Part shown: piece after piece, positions 20,123 to 31,700 of the stretch
Position numbering within the stretch: the stretch's first letter is position 1
Layout: each line of letters opens with the position of its first letter
From: Brettanomyces bruxellensis
Taxonomy: Eukaryota > Ascomycota > Pichiomycetes > Pichiales > Pichiaceae
Direction: 5' to 3'
Length of the DNA: 64,000 nucleotides
Assembly: GCF_011074885.1 (NCBI RefSeq)
Contig: NC_054690.1
Location: 1,927,001-1,991,000, forward strand
Program-made: the position numbers and the translations under genes
Notes under the pieces: model-generated
The model's input: the letters and a program-made list of their open reading frames with translations, nothing else
Told to the model about the DNA's origin: nothing
The model's database searches: none

Positions 20123-20862
20123 CTGACTGATTCTCTGGCCACTGCATGTAAAACAGAGGTCTTTGCAGCAGCATTTATTGCGATTCTGCAAAAGCAGATG
20201 TGAGTATACCTTTTTGCTACGACTTCGTTCTTACCACCTGTTCAAAATATCAAAATTGGATCCGCCCATAATATATGTGCGATAAGATTGACTCAGCCGC
20301 ACGCTCGCATTAATTACATTCAGACGCGTCGATAGACTAATTAATTATTCGATCTTTAATTTTTACTCGAAACATCGGCAAGCAATTGCATTGATGCATG
20401 AATATAAGGAACAAGCTGCAAACAGATTTTCGTGGCAGAACTAAACTGGAATATTCATAGAATTGTAATATATAATAGTGCCACAAGAAATAACTGAATA
20501 TTGAACAAAGAATATATTCATAAATAAAAAAGCTGCTCTTTATTAGTGTGCTCCTTGTAGGGGAATAAGAGGAAAAGCATTTATAATAGAGGTGCGAGGT
20601 GTGCATGCATTGTAACATTTGTATAGGTCACATGATTAAGCCCTACGCAGTAAAATTTTTCCCTGCCCCATATGCAGTGAGAGGGAAATTTCATAGACGT
20701 TTATTTTTTTCAGGCCTGGAAAAAATAGCGAAAAAAGTAGTCTTGAAAAAAAGGAACGTATGTAAAACAAGTAAGTTAACCCAACCTACAAAACAGTACT
20801 ACTAATACTCTTGCCTAAACATTCTCTATCGTCAAGAAATATAGTTAGATTTAAGTCACAAC
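20123..20862. other. divergent intergenic region upstream of RPS10
   Basis: Holds the promoters of the Mpv17-family gene (leftward) and RPS10 (rightward). The RPS10 side contains an RRPE-like motif, listed separately. No coding frame of interest. Confidence 0.5.
20652..20661 (-). promoter_or_regulatory. RRPE-like motif (GAAAAATTTT) upstream of RPS10
   Basis: The minus strand reads GAAAAATTTT, the core of the ribosomal RNA processing element common upstream of yeast ribosome biogenesis and some ribosomal protein genes. It lies about 200 bases before the RPS10 start codon. A short motif match in AT-rich DNA can occur by chance. Confidence 0.4.
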
Positions 20863-21650
20863 ATGTTAATTCCAAAGAGTGAGAGAACCAAGATCTACCA
20901 GTACCTTTTCCAAGGTAAGTGACTTCGTAGTTCAAGGACACGATGAAGCTGTTTGTTTAGTGATAAAAGAATCTGAATTAGCAAAGGTGTTTAATATCCA
21001 CATTAAATTAATGAAGGAGATGCGATGATTATAGCATTTGAAAGCGTGCGTTTTGATAAGCTTCAGGGGCTAAAGTATGCCGTGTATGAATAGCAGCAAA
21101 GAAGAAATTTAGATCACAAAAAGCAGGAAAAACGGGTTGTTGATGAAATCTGAACAGACACGGCAACAGATGTCGATAATTACAGTTAGAAATTTTGCTT
21201 GGTGTCGACACGCAGGCATAAGAGATCGTTGGACAGAATTATGGCGTTGTAAACAGCAATAGTGATTTGTTTATTAAGAGAACAGACAGCTTGAAAAGTC
21301 ACTGGAACAAGATATACTAACATTAATTCTTCAATACAGAGGGTGTTTTGGTCGCAAAGAAGGACTTTGAGGTTGAACATGAGGACATAGGAACCAGAAA
21401 CTTGTACGTCATCAAGTCAATGCAATCATTGACCTCAAGAGGTTACGTCAAGACTCAGTTCTCGTGGCAATACTACTACTACACTTTGACCGATGAGGGT
21501 TTGGAGTACTTGAGAGAGTGGTTGAATGTTCCAGAAGAGATTGTTCCAAAGACTTTGCTTGCTCCAGCTCAACCAGAGAGAGCTCAGGGAAGAAGATTTG
21601 GACAGAGAAGAGGTAACGGAGAAGGATACAGAAGAAGAGAGAGAGATTAG
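20863..21650 (+). CDS. RPS10: 40S ribosomal protein eS10, spliced
   Basis: Two exons, 20863-20914 and 21340-21650, give 120 residues. Exon 1 encodes MLIPKSERTKIYQYLFQ and exon 2 continues EGVLVAKKDFE, which matches eS10 across the junction. The core YVIKSMQSLTSRGYVKTQF followed by WQYYYYTLTDEG is diagnostic. The tail is Arg/Gly-rich with GRRFGQRRG. The protein sits on the small-subunit head near the mRNA entry side. Exon 1 is 52 nt, the same length I recall for RPS10 in Saccharomyces, so the intron position is conserved. The protein is somewhat longer than the roughly 105 residues of the Saccharomyces form because of its tail. Confidence 0.97.
20915..21339 (+). other. RPS10 intron
   Basis: 425 bases, donor GTAAGT, perfect branch point TACTAAC at 21315-21321, acceptor ATACAG. 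Ribosomal protein genes hold many of the long introns of budding yeasts. I saw no snoRNA signature inside it. Confidence 0.95.
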
Positions 21651-22242
21651 GTGAATTGAAGAACCAAATGTGGTTTAATTTTCGTCTTTTCTTGTAATCT
21701 GTATTTTCCCTATTAATTTTGGAATTTGGGCCTTAATCATTGCAAATTATTGTTTGAAGGGGACTCGTGGCTTGGCTCACATCAACTTTCTTTCTATTTT
21801 ATGTGAAATATAATTGAAAGAACCTCATACTATAAAATAAGTGCACCATGTAGGATTTAAGAGTGTAGTAAATTACAATGTAAGCTACGAATGGATTATG
21901 ATTTATGGGAGATGATGTGACCTCTTGACTGGTATGTATGACATCATCGAGATTAAGTATACGTCTAAAGGCCGCTTTAATTTATTATTAAAGAGAGTTG
22001 GCTGACTTAATATAGCTGTTAGTGTTATGATACATTAAGTAGTATGCACAAGAAAATGGGGGCACTAGAAAAACACTAGTTCGAAAATAAAGAGTAAAAA
22101 AAAAACAACTCTGGGTGAACGGATGGTCCGAAAGGGTTTAAAAAAACGAAAAAAAACATTATCTTCATCTTCGTGATTAGTGGGGAGTGGTATACATATA
22201 CATACCACAATTAAGCAGAATACCTATTAAATTTAGAGGCAA
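21651..22242. other. intergenic region between RPS10 and HOS2
   Basis: Both neighbours point right. Contains A runs near 22096-22105 and a CATATACATACC stretch shortly before the HOS2 start. No gene or structured element recognised. Confidence 0.5.
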
Positions 22243-23676
22243 ATGTCTAAACCACTTCTTTCATCTATGCCAGTGTACGACAGCAGCTGGTTGGATGATG
22301 ATTCGACAATATCGGGGGACAAAAAGACAAACAAGTACACACCGTTTTTTGAACCGGTGGTAAATACATTTGGAGACGGTGGGTACAGCCCACACGTGTC
22401 ATATCATTACAATCCAGCTGTGTCAAGGTACCATTATGGAGTGCGACATCCAATGAAGCCATTTCGATGCATGCTAACAGATCACTTGGTGATTGGATAC
22501 AAGCTATACGAACAAATGGATTTATACATGCCCCGCGCAGCAACACGGAAAGAGCTTTTAGAGTTTCATTCGGAAGATTACATCAAATTTCTAGAGTCGG
22601 TCACACCGGAAAATGCTCACAAGTATGGCGAGCAGCTTACAAAATTCAACATAAATGATGACAACCCTGTTTTCCAAGGTATGTACGACTATTGCAAGTT
22701 GTATGCTGGAGCCTCACTGGATGCGTCAAGGAAGTTGGTGAGTGGGATGAGTGACATAGCGATAAATTGGTCGGGTGGCCTCCACCACGCCAAGAAGTAT
22801 GCACCAAGTGGATTTTGCTATGTGAATGACATAGTACTGGCGGCTTTGAACCTCCTCAGGGTTTTCCCGCGTGTTTTATACATAGATATCGATCTTCATC
22901 ATGGTGATGGAGTTCAAGAGGCGTTTTATCTGACGGACAGGGTGATGACGGTCTCTTTCCACAAGTATGACGGGTGGTTTTTCCCTGCTACGGGAAATTA
23001 TGACGAGACTGGAATAGGTAGTGGCAAGCATTTCGCCCTAAATGTGCCGCTAAGAGACGGAATAGATGACGAGTCGTATGTGCGATTATTCAAGTCGATT
23101 ATGGAGAAGGTGATCACGAAATTCCAGCCTTCTGTGATCATCCAACAGTGTGGAGCCGACTCACTTGGCCATGACCGGTTGGGTGGCTTCAACTTAAACA
23201 TCAAAGCACATGGAGAATGCGTTAAATTCATCAAGAGTTTTGGAATTCCTATGCTATGTGTTGGCGGAGGAGGGTACACTCCTCGAAACGTGAGTCGGCT
23301 ATGGTGCTATGAAACGAGTGTTATGACAAATATGCATTTAAGATCGGAGCTACCGGGCAATCTTCCATTTAGATCATTTTTCGGACCGGACTACTCCTTA
23401 CACCCCGAACTAGGCGGGAAGATCAAGAACAAGAACACCAGAGAGTATCTTGAGAATATCCGGTGTCATGCATTGGAAAACTTGCGGTATCTGGATTCGG
23501 CACCTTCCGTTTCTATGCAAGAGATTCCGCCTGATATTCAGAACATGGATGATGATGAAGAGGATGCAATTGTGTCCAGGCTGAATAAGGAAAGCGAGAG
23601 GGATCACTACATGAACGAGCAGAGATACTGGATTAGTGCTAAAGAAGATGCTGGGCCGGGCGAGTTGCTCGAATGA
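22243..23676 (+). CDS. HOS2: class I histone deacetylase HOS2
   Basis: 477 residues. The catalytic domain spans about residues 45-385. It has SGGLHHAKK, zinc-site DIDLHHGDG (residues 215-223), [13 protein letters not shown] and [18 protein letters not shown]. Near the N-terminus, [24 protein letters not shown] favours Hos2 over Rpd3 and Hos1. Hos2 is the catalytic subunit of the Set3 complex and deacetylates histones H3 and H4 within transcribed genes. An extra N-terminal segment of about 35 residues precedes the domain compared with Saccharomyces Hos2 (452 residues). A CTG codon at 22837-22839 falls at a leucine conserved with Saccharomyces, which bears on the genetic code. Confidence 0.95.
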   Translation: MSKPLLSSMPVYDSSWLDDDSTISGDKKTNKYTPFFEPVVNTFGDGGYSPHVSYHYNPAVSRYHYGVRHPMKPFRCMLTDHLVIGYKLYEQMDLYMPRAATRKELLEFHSEDYIKFLESVTPENAHKYGEQLTKFNINDDNPVFQGMYDYCKLYAGASLDASRKLVSGMSDIAINWSGGLHHAKKYAPSGFCYVNDIVLAALNLLRVFPRVLYIDIDLHHGDGVQEAFYLTDRVMTVSFHKYDGWFFPATGNYDETGIGSGKHFALNVPLRDGIDDESYVRLFKSIMEKVITKFQPSVIIQQCGADSLGHDRLGGFNLNIKAHGECVKFIKSFGIPMLCVGGGGYTPRNVSRLWCYETSVMTNMHLRSELPGNLPFRSFFGPDYSLHPELGGKIKNKNTREYLENIRCHALENLRYLDSAPSVSMQEIPPDIQNMDDDEEDAIVSRLNKESERDHYMNEQRYWISAKEDAGPGELLE

Positions 23677-23887
23677 GGGCTGCTGTGTATAGGTATGTAT
23701 AATATGAATTGTAATATAGACGAATTTGTTCCGGGATCTGCAGAATCCTCGTGAACTTGCACTACTAAGTATAAAACAGAGTTGTAATGCCTCAAAGTAT
23801 CTACAAAGTATATATTTAAAGACCCACTTGACTTGCTGGACACTCGATAACATTAATCTGCAATCTTATGCAACAGCACTATTCTAA

Positions 23888-26800
23888 CTATGTAAACGGA
23901 ACGGAATCGCCACTATCCTCAAATACATTCTGGTGCTCGTAATCAAAAAGTCCTTCCCTTTGCCTGTGCCATAACCGGACAACACGGGCAAATGTCATTT
24001 CACTGGATTCAACACCCAAATTCATCAAAGTGTTAAAGCAGCAACTGATGATGAGTTTATGTTTCGGATTCACACAGCACAATCCACACACAAATAACGG
24101 CCATTGAACCATCACAAGCCGACTGTCTAACTGGTAGTAAAGGTAATCCTGAAACTGGATTTGGCCGTCGCTGCTGCTGCTGCTTCCTCTTCTCATTCTT
24201 GCATTCTTCTCACTGTTTTCCAGTTCGTGCTCCTTCTGGATATTTAGAGCCTTTTCTCTGGTAAGCGGCCCAAACATGGTAAGTTCCTCAATGCTAGAAT
24301 CATTGGCCATTCCCAGCGTGTCAGCAGTGGCACCATATTTCGCCATACTAGCACTTAATCCATGGCTGCTCACACCATCATCACCCGCAGAATCTTTACC
24401 AACGACACTTGGCTCGTTAAAATGGCAGTTGAGCGCTTCCATATCTTCACTACCGACACTCCTTGCAAATGAAACTAAACATCCAAGACTTTCAATCATC
24501 CGATTAACCACATCTTGCACCATGGAGTTCTTTATTGAGAGACCATTACTACTCAGACCATCCTCCATGGTAAGAAGTCTCAGGAGACAAGCATCAACGT
24601 ATAATTGCTGTGATAGGTCCAGCCAGCTGTACCAATTATCCGCCTCCTTTGAACTCCTAGTGTTTGGATTAGTGTCGTGGATGTATCCGGAGATAATAAT
24701 GTTTACACCGGTCGGATTATTGTAGTGATATCCCTTCTTGTTAAGTGGATGGTAAGGTGAATCCAACGGTATTCTATAAGGTACCTGATTGTTAATTACG
24801 GTAAATGACCTGGCCTTTGAAATTGCAGCAAACAGCTTAACAATCTGCTCATTTTTCAGCGTTCCCGATCTGTTCAATACCTCAAAAATCTGGTTACCAT
24901 TTTCAACACCTTGTTTAAACTTTCGAATGCACTCTATAGCGATAAATATCCCATTCATAACGTCCATGACATCATCGTTATAGCCAACATACAGATTGTA
25001 GTTCATCACCTTCCTGATTCTTTGACCACCTACCACTATAAAGTTGACGGCCTCATTATGCCTTTCAGCCTTTTTTGACTGTCCCATACTCTCATCTGAG
25101 CTCCCAGAACTATTATAACCATTAGAAGAATCAGAATTAGACCCAGAATCTAAAGAGTCATCCTTGCCAGATTTATTATGATGCCTGCTGACTTTACGTA
25201 GGGGTTTTCTTTCACCTGTGATGAAAGACTTTTTATCTTTTAGAATTGCGCTTCCATGCTCTTCAACATAGTAGCCCCCGAACAAAAACCCAAACTTTCT
25301 AAGAGCAAGACCAATGCTTGAATTCCCACTTTTCACTGCTTCCAAAAACTCCTGCATCTCATCAAAATCATGTATTATACCACCATTGAATGTAGTTAGA
25401 CCTGCTAACGTTTCCATGGAACAAAACCAGAGCCACACAATAACCAACTCTAGTGAGACTGGTCTGAACTTGCAGTATTGAAGAAGCAAATTTTTGGCTC
25501 CTTTCAAGTGTGACCTCCACTGTGATCCTTCAACACCAGAAAAATCTGACCCAAGAACTAAAATCGTCATTAGAAGAGACTCTATATTTTCCAAAGTCTT
25601 TGTTTTTGAATTCATGATCAGATCCAATGCCTCCGTACACATCTTAAGATAGTCAGACCGAGACTTGCGATGAAATTCCATGGTCTGGATTCTCTGGGCA
25701 TCAGAGATGCCAGTTTTAGTTTCGCTAACTTTGGTGAGCTCGTATTTAGCGGAGATTGCCAATATGGCATAGAGCAAAGGGGGGGAACTCTTTGCCTCAT
25801 AGAGAAAGCACTTTATATAGGCGTTATTTAGAAAAGAGGTGGTGAATGGAATGAATTTCATCTGTATCTTGGTCACGAATATCTTTATATAGTTGATATG
25901 CGAATCCTTTGCAGACCAGCCGAAATATTCACATAAGGAGAGCAACTCCGAGGAGCTGATTGTATGGTTCAAAACATACAAATAGTCAAACCTGTGTGAA
26001 GATTTGGAAGTGGTAATAGCAATGGGTGGTGATGGATATGCGGAAAGCCCTTGCTGTTTCAATTGATGCCCTTTTTTTCTACCATTACGCTTTGATTTGC
26101 TCCTATTTGAGGTGTGCAACCATTTTTTGGTACCATTTTGTGAATCTGGCTCAGTGCCCGAGCTGACATCTGCATTTCCAGTGGATCCAACATTGGACAG
26201 AGCATAAGATGTCGGAACGTTATGAATTGGCAAATATGAAGATTGTGGTAACTGGGGTTGTTGCTGTGATTGCGTGTTGTAAAACACATTCTGTGATGAG
26301 GCCGGCTCAAAATTATAATGCTGGATGATATCATTCAAGTCTGAAATCACATTACTAGCACCGTTGATAAGATTATCGTTGACTTGCTGTTTTTGGGCAA
26401 GTGGAATGGAAGGAGTAGTAAATATGAAATGAGAAGATTGTGGCATTCGAAAGATGTCGCCCCCATTATGTCCAATCTGCTGCGAAGAGGCGCCCATATT
26501 TAAGCTGCTGCCCAGAAATTGTGTTCCTGTTGATGACGATATCACATTTGAAGGATAACCCAAGTTAGGCAAAGCCTGATGTCTAAATTCGAAGGAAGAA
26601 GGTTCTGAAACAGTTGAGGAAACACTCTTAAATGAGGGCAAAGGTTCGAAACTCCGGCTACTACCGACTCCATCATCGTTTGAAGCCTTGCCTAATGCGG
26701 CAGTACTCTGATCGGCAACATAACCGGTGGAAGGAACGAACTTGATCTTTTTCTCGTAAACACAAATTTTGTTCAAGTGGGCACAATTCCAACAGCTGGG

Positions 26801-26980
26801 CTTTCCTTCATCACACTTGAGCCTTCTCCTTTTACACTCTTTGCATCCTCCCCTGGAGTATTTTCGTTTTTTGATGGGACGGCGTTTAGTACTTTTCGAA
26901 GCTTTAACTAGGTTATTAGCAGACCCTTGTTGATTTCGGGATTGCGACTGTGAAAGGAGATCATTCACAGAATGAGACAT
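23888..26980 (-). CDS. Zn2Cys6 transcription factor, LYS14-like
   Basis: 1,030 residues from the ATG at 26980; four further upstream codons are open but start from GTG. A fungal zinc cluster with perfect spacing C46-x2-C49-x6-C56-x6-C63-x2-C66-x6-C73 is preceded by a basic KKRKYSRGGC stretch. Wording such as KYSRGGCKECKRRRLKCDEG followed by SCWNCAHLN is very close to the Lys14 branch. A fungal transcription-factor regulatory domain follows from about residue 340 (LCEYFGWSAKDSHINYI onward). Lys14 activates lysine biosynthesis genes in Saccharomyces; other yeasts have several Lys14-like paralogues with different targets, so a lysine role here is not certain. The long Ser/Asn-rich linkers are typical of the class. 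The gene is convergent with HOS2. Confidence 0.85.
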   Translation of the reverse strand: MSHSVNDLLSQSQSRNQQGSANNLVKASKSTKRRPIKKRKYSRGGCKECKRRRLKCDEGKPSCWNCAHLNKICVYEKKIKFVPSTGYVADQSTAALGKASNDDGVGSSRSFEPLPSFKSVSSTVSEPSSFEFRHQALPNLGYPSNVISSSTGTQFLGSSLNMGASSQQIGHNGGDIFRMPQSSHFIFTTPSIPLAQKQQVNDNLINGASNVISDLNDIIQHYNFEPASSQNVFYNTQSQQQPQLPQSSYLPIHNVPTSYALSNVGSTGNADVSSGTEPDSQNGTKKWLHTSNRSKSKRNGRKKGHQLKQQGLSAYPSPPIAITTSKSSHRFDYLYVLNHTISSSELLSLCEYFGWSAKDSHINYIKIFVTKIQMKFIPFTTSFLNNAYIKCFLYEAKSSPPLLYAILAISAKYELTKVSETKTGISDAQRIQTMEFHRKSRSDYLKMCTEALDLIMNSKTKTLENIESLLMTILVLGSDFSGVEGSQWRSHLKGAKNLLLQYCKFRPVSLELVIVWLWFCSMETLAGLTTFNGGIIHDFDEMQEFLEAVKSGNSSIGLALRKFGFLFGGYYVEEHGSAILKDKKSFITGERKPLRKVSRHHNKSGKDDSLDSGSNSDSSNGYNSSGSSDESMGQSKKAERHNEAVNFIVVGGQRIRKVMNYNLYVGYNDDVMDVMNGIFIAIECIRKFKQGVENGNQIFEVLNRSGTLKNEQIVKLFAAISKARSFTVINNQVPYRIPLDSPYHPLNKKGYHYNNPTGVNIIISGYIHDTNPNTRSSKEADNWYSWLDLSQQLYVDACLLRLLTMEDGLSSNGLSIKNSMVQDVVNRMIESLGCLVSFARSVGSEDMEALNCHFNEPSVVGKDSAGDDGVSSHGLSASMAKYGATADTLGMANDSSIEELTMFGPLTREKALNIQKEHELENSEKNARMRRGSSSSSDGQIQFQDYLYYQLDSRLVMVQWPLFVCGLCCVNPKHKLIISCCFNTLMNLGVESSEMTFARVVRLWHRQREGLFDYEHQNVFEDSGDSVPFT

Positions 26981-28785
26981 GAATGCAAGCACAGCTAGAC
27001 AAAAGCCACTCTATGAAAACGAAGCTAACACTATATTGATATATTTGATTTGAATTACCTGACTATTAGATAATCCATGTACAGAGTGAAGTGAGATCAA
27101 TACTGTAAATAGTATAAAAAAAAAAAAGCACAAATTCCCCGATCACAACTGCAATGCAGCCGCTCAAAGATTGCCAAGGTATCGACAAGCTAAATATTGA
27201 TGCCGTGTACTTGAAGTGAAAGTGTTAAGAGGTTATAACGCAGTAAAAAAAAGTGGAAGGTAAGAAATTTTGATGTTGGTTATATTTGAAAAATGAATGC
27301 AGGATAGTAAGGATGAGTAGAGTAGGATCAGATAGGAGTAAAAAAAAAAAAAAAAAGACGTTCGAAAACCTTAAGAAAATCATTATCACGTGGCAAATCC
27401 CCTGTAAAGTATTTCGAAACGAACATTATAACATCAAATTCACAAGAAACAATATCCCTTTTGGCTGAACGGCGAGAACAAACAATCGAATAAATCTAAA
27501 AGCATTACATAACCAACGCTGCACAGGTAAGAAAGTAGCAACTTCAAGGGACTTTGATGAACCGTAACCTCAATATATTGCAAAATTCCATCTTTGCAAC
27601 ACAGAACTTAATGCAAATTTAATAGATGTGACGGAAAATAGGCAATCGCCAGTGCAGAACAAGTAAGCCAGGAATTTGGAAACTTGTCCCGCACTCTAGA
27701 AATGGCTAAATTCGTAAGTAAACAAAAGCAACACACCTAAGAAGATGGGAGGAAGAAAGGTTAAGTAAGAAAAAACAACAAAGCCAAAAGAATATATCCT
27801 CCCGTTAAAGGATTAATTAAACCTGAGAAAGTGTATTTGGAGAGGGGACAAGGACAATGCATGGAAGGGGTTATTACGTAAAGCGGGTTATTGGAATTAA
27901 AAATTAAAATAGTAGCATAGTGAAAAAAAAGTTGAGGAAGGAAGAAAAATGGAATCAGGGGGTATAAAAAGAAAAATTCCCCAAAGGAGCCAAGTGCGAT
28001 AAACAGCGAGCTCAGATGAGCATGCAAAAAGGAAAAAAAATAAAAAAATGAAGTAGACAGAAAAACAACAAACACTAACCCTATGTTTTTTCTTGTTTGA
28101 AGGATTGATCCACGTCGTTTGACATCAAAAAACATTCTTTAAATTTGGAGATTAGGGTTTGGATACACTAGTAAAGCTTCGTGTGGTATCAAATATCATT
28201 CATTTTGTTGAGATACACGTTCTTTGGGGTAATTCCAAACACACTGAGATCACTGAAAGTTGAAGAGAGAAATTCACCATCGACTGAGTCGTGTCATTTC
28301 TGCTCTTCTTTTCAATCGTTTGCATAATCGACATTACACAGGTTTGCAAAGGTTTTGTGCATAAAGTGGGAGTGGCACTTGGTATAAAAAGCCGATCGAG
28401 TACGCTTGGAGATTTGTCATTTGTTTATTTCATATTGGCTATCATTTGCAAATCACCAACGAGTTTTGTAATTGGGAGAAAATTGACATTACAGAGTATC
28501 ACAGAGGGTTAGCAGTATTGGTGCTATTAAGGCAAATACCGAATCAAATATATTCAAGTACTGAAGCAAACATATTCAAGTACTGAATCAAACACATTAC
28601 AAGCGCTAAGCAAACATATTACAAGTGCTAAGCAAACGTATTACAAGTATTTAAGCAGATTCAAGTGCTAGATCAACTATATTCAAGTACTGAAGCAAAT
28701 ACATTACAAGTGCTAAGCAAATACATTACATCAAACACATTACTTCAAGCACCAGCAGAACACATCTTCACTATTAGCATCAGCC
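26981..28785. other. long divergent intergenic region between LYS14-like gene and LRG1
   Basis: 1.8 kb with A/T runs (for example 27117-27127 and 27340-27355) and no credible gene; the longest frame (27761-28135, minus) is low-complexity Phe/Leu. The last 240 bases before LRG1 contain a 22-bp degenerate tandem repeat, listed separately. The length suggests extended promoters for one or both genes. Confidence 0.5.
28545..28755 (+). repeat. degenerate 22-bp tandem repeat in the LRG1 leader
   Basis: About nine units of roughly 22 bases, each beginning CAAAYAYATT and ending AAGTGCTAAG or AAGTACTGAA. Two alternating versions are visible (TTCAAGTACTGA and TTACAAGTGCTAAG). The array ends about 30 bases before the LRG1 ATG, so it is probably transcribed as 5' leader. 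It contains no ATG, which would fit a leader that must be scanned. Confidence 0.8.
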
Positions 28786-31700
28786 ATGATTCAAGAGCAG
28801 CTTCTTAGCCAAGAGGACGCAACCAAAAAAAGCGTGGCAGAGATCCCACAGCCACGGATGGCGGAGCAGAAAAGCATGAGGAGAGATACGATCCACTCGT
28901 ATGCGAACAATTCGCCGATTTTCACGTCGAACGCCTTTGAACATAGCCCAAGCTCCCCGTTGCCCACGTATCAGCCCGTGAAGCACTCACCGCGGGTCCC
29001 AAACAAGAGCGGTCGGAGAACTTCGCGTTTGCACGGCAGCACGACAGACTGGCAGCGGTTTATCCCTCCGCTTGGCCCCGGGAAGGCCAGATTGAGTGTG
29101 GGCAACCAGAGGGCGGTCAGTACGCCCCTTCAGGAGTCGGCGGATACGAACAGGCCGTTGGAAAATGTAGCATTTGGAGAAAAGCAGCGTAGAGATGCCG
29201 GGATGCGTCCGCGGGAGACGTTCAGCGAGCCTGTGGGACGGTCTGGGCCGCGGGAACAGGTGCCAACTCCGCGGGCAGTACCGGCGGAACAGGGTTGGGG
29301 AGGAGAGAAACAACGGTGGACAAGTGGCGGGAGAAAGGAGGCACTAAAGAAAGTGAATACTTCAGGAAAGGAGGGAGTACCAAATAAGATGGAAACACTA
29401 AATAAAGAGGAAGCACAGAAGAAAATGAGTACTCCAAGAAACATGGAAACACTAAATAAAGCGAATACACTAAATAAAGTGAGTACTCCAGGAAATATGG
29501 TGCTAAATAAAGCAAATACTCCAAACAAAGTGGGCAGTTCAGCCACAGAGGACAGCTCAAGCTCGGACAAGAAAAGCAGCTTGCACCACAAGAGAGCTCC
29601 GAAGTACTGCTATGCGTGCGGAAAGCAGATAGTGGGGACCTTGGTGAAGGCAATGGGCCGGAAGTACCACGTGGGCTGCTTCAAGTGCTACGACTGCGGG
29701 AAGTTGTGTTCTGACAAGTTTTTTGCAGAGGACGTGGAGGTTGGAGAAAAGGGAGAAGTGAAAGGAGAAGTGAAAGGAGAAGTGAAAGGAGAAGTGAAAG
29801 GAGAAGTGAAAGGAGAAGTGAAAGGAGAAGTGAAAGGAGAAGAAAAAAGACAAGAACAAAAACTAGAAAAAAGACAGAAGAATACCATCCAGGTCCCCCT
29901 CTGTGAGTACGACTACTTCAGGCGCATTAACCTGATATGCTACAACTGCAACCGGGCGATAAGAGGGTCGTACATCACGGCAATAGGCCGGAAGTACCAC
30001 CCGGAGCACTTCTACTGCGAGGTTTGCCATCGGGTGTTCGAGACTGAGGACTACTACGAACACGGCGGCCGTATATACTGCCACTACCACTACTCGCTGC
30101 TGTACGCGTCCCACTGCGAGGCATGCAAGTCGGCGATCTTGAAGCAGTACGTGGAGATGCACCGGGGAGGCAGCGAGCAGCAGTGGCACCCGGAGTGTTT
30201 CATGATTCACAAGTTCTGGGGGGTGGATGTGACCGTTGACTGCACGGGGGAGGTGCAAGGTGTGGCGGAGAGTGGTGCTGGTGGTGGCAGCAACAGTGAG
30301 GGGGAGAAGACAGACACTCCTACACCACAGGCACTCCTGGCGATGGAGGCAGCACTTGAGAAGATGACCATCTCGATCTGGGTGACGCTCTCGGAGTTCG
30401 AGGAGGCGTGTGCAACGTGCATCTCGGACATGCTTCACGCGGCAACAGTCAGCAACAAGTCTCAGGGGCTGGTTGCGTCGGGCAGGCTCGTTTTGAAGAT
30501 CGAGTGCCTGTTCAAGGGCATCGACACGTTGAACGAGTACGCTCGGACGAACGGGTTGCACATCGACTACAAGAAGGACAGATACTGCAAGATGTCGGCC
30601 CTCACGAAGGAGCCCCGCAGCTTGTCGTCGAAGCTGATGTCGTATCTAACGTTTCTCCGGGACAGCAGCCAGCGGAGCGTGTCGCAGTCGAAAGACTCGC
30701 GGGAGTTGCTCTCGATGATCTCGATGCTGGCCCACTACATCAAGCTAATCTCCCGCAACACGCTCATGCACTCCTTGGAGTACAACCGGCTCACTGGCAC
30801 CACTGGGGCCACCGACCGGTACCTGGGGGCGATTTCCGCCCACCGCGGGTGTCCTGACGACATTTTCGCCGTGCTCCGCGTGCCTTACCGGGCCACCGGC
30901 GCGTGCCAGGCCTGCCAGAAGAGCATCGAGGCCCGTTGCTTCCGGTTCGGCGGCCTGCGATGGCACCCGGCCTGCCTCCGGTGTGCCCGGTGCGGTCTGC
31001 AGCTTGATGCCGGGCCTGGCAGCCCCCTGGTGAGCGAAATTTCCTACAATGCCTCCACCCAGGCCGTTTTGTGCGAGGACTGCGGCTCAGACGACCCGGA
31101 TGCTCACTACGGGTTCGCCGAGGTCTCATCCTACCAGCAGCTAATCTATCTCTTGCAGATTGCCCTGGTACGGTCCGAGCACGCCATGGCCAAGCGGGGG
31201 TTGATCTCCCAGGCCACAGATGGCCGCCGGTTGCAGCAGGACGACCGGTACTCGCAGCAGGTGCTGGACATCACGCGGATGCGGTCCCTGAGACAGAACC
31301 GCAAGGTAGGCAGTGCTGCTGGCGAGCTGCGGCGGTCGGTCATTGTCGAGGCGCCGGAGGCCTCGACGGCGGGGACCGAGGAGGGGGAGGGATCAAATGA
31401 AAATGAATCGAAGGATGGATTGAAGGATGGATTGAAGGAGGAATTAGGAGATGGATCGAAAGATGGATTAGGAGATGGATTAGGAGATGGATTAAAGGAT
31501 AAATTAAAGGACGGCTTAAATGAAAATAAATTACTCCACACCTCTGTCCCATCCACCAAATATACACCCTCCTCAAGAAGATCATCCAAGTTCCTTCACA
31601 AAAACCGCAGTCTAGGCCGCCGCGGCTCAAAGAGATTGACTATCGAAGACGTCCCAATGGAGTCCACCCCTTCCAATGTCAACCTAGACGCCACCTCCAA

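Noticed and set aside
27761..28135. 124-codon minus-strand frame, very rich in Phe and Leu
   Set aside because: It reflects A-rich DNA on the other strand, and no start or motif is convincing.
28545..28755. Regular repeats resembling a CRISPR array
   Set aside because: Units are contiguous, degenerate and without unique spacers, in a eukaryotic nuclear sequence.
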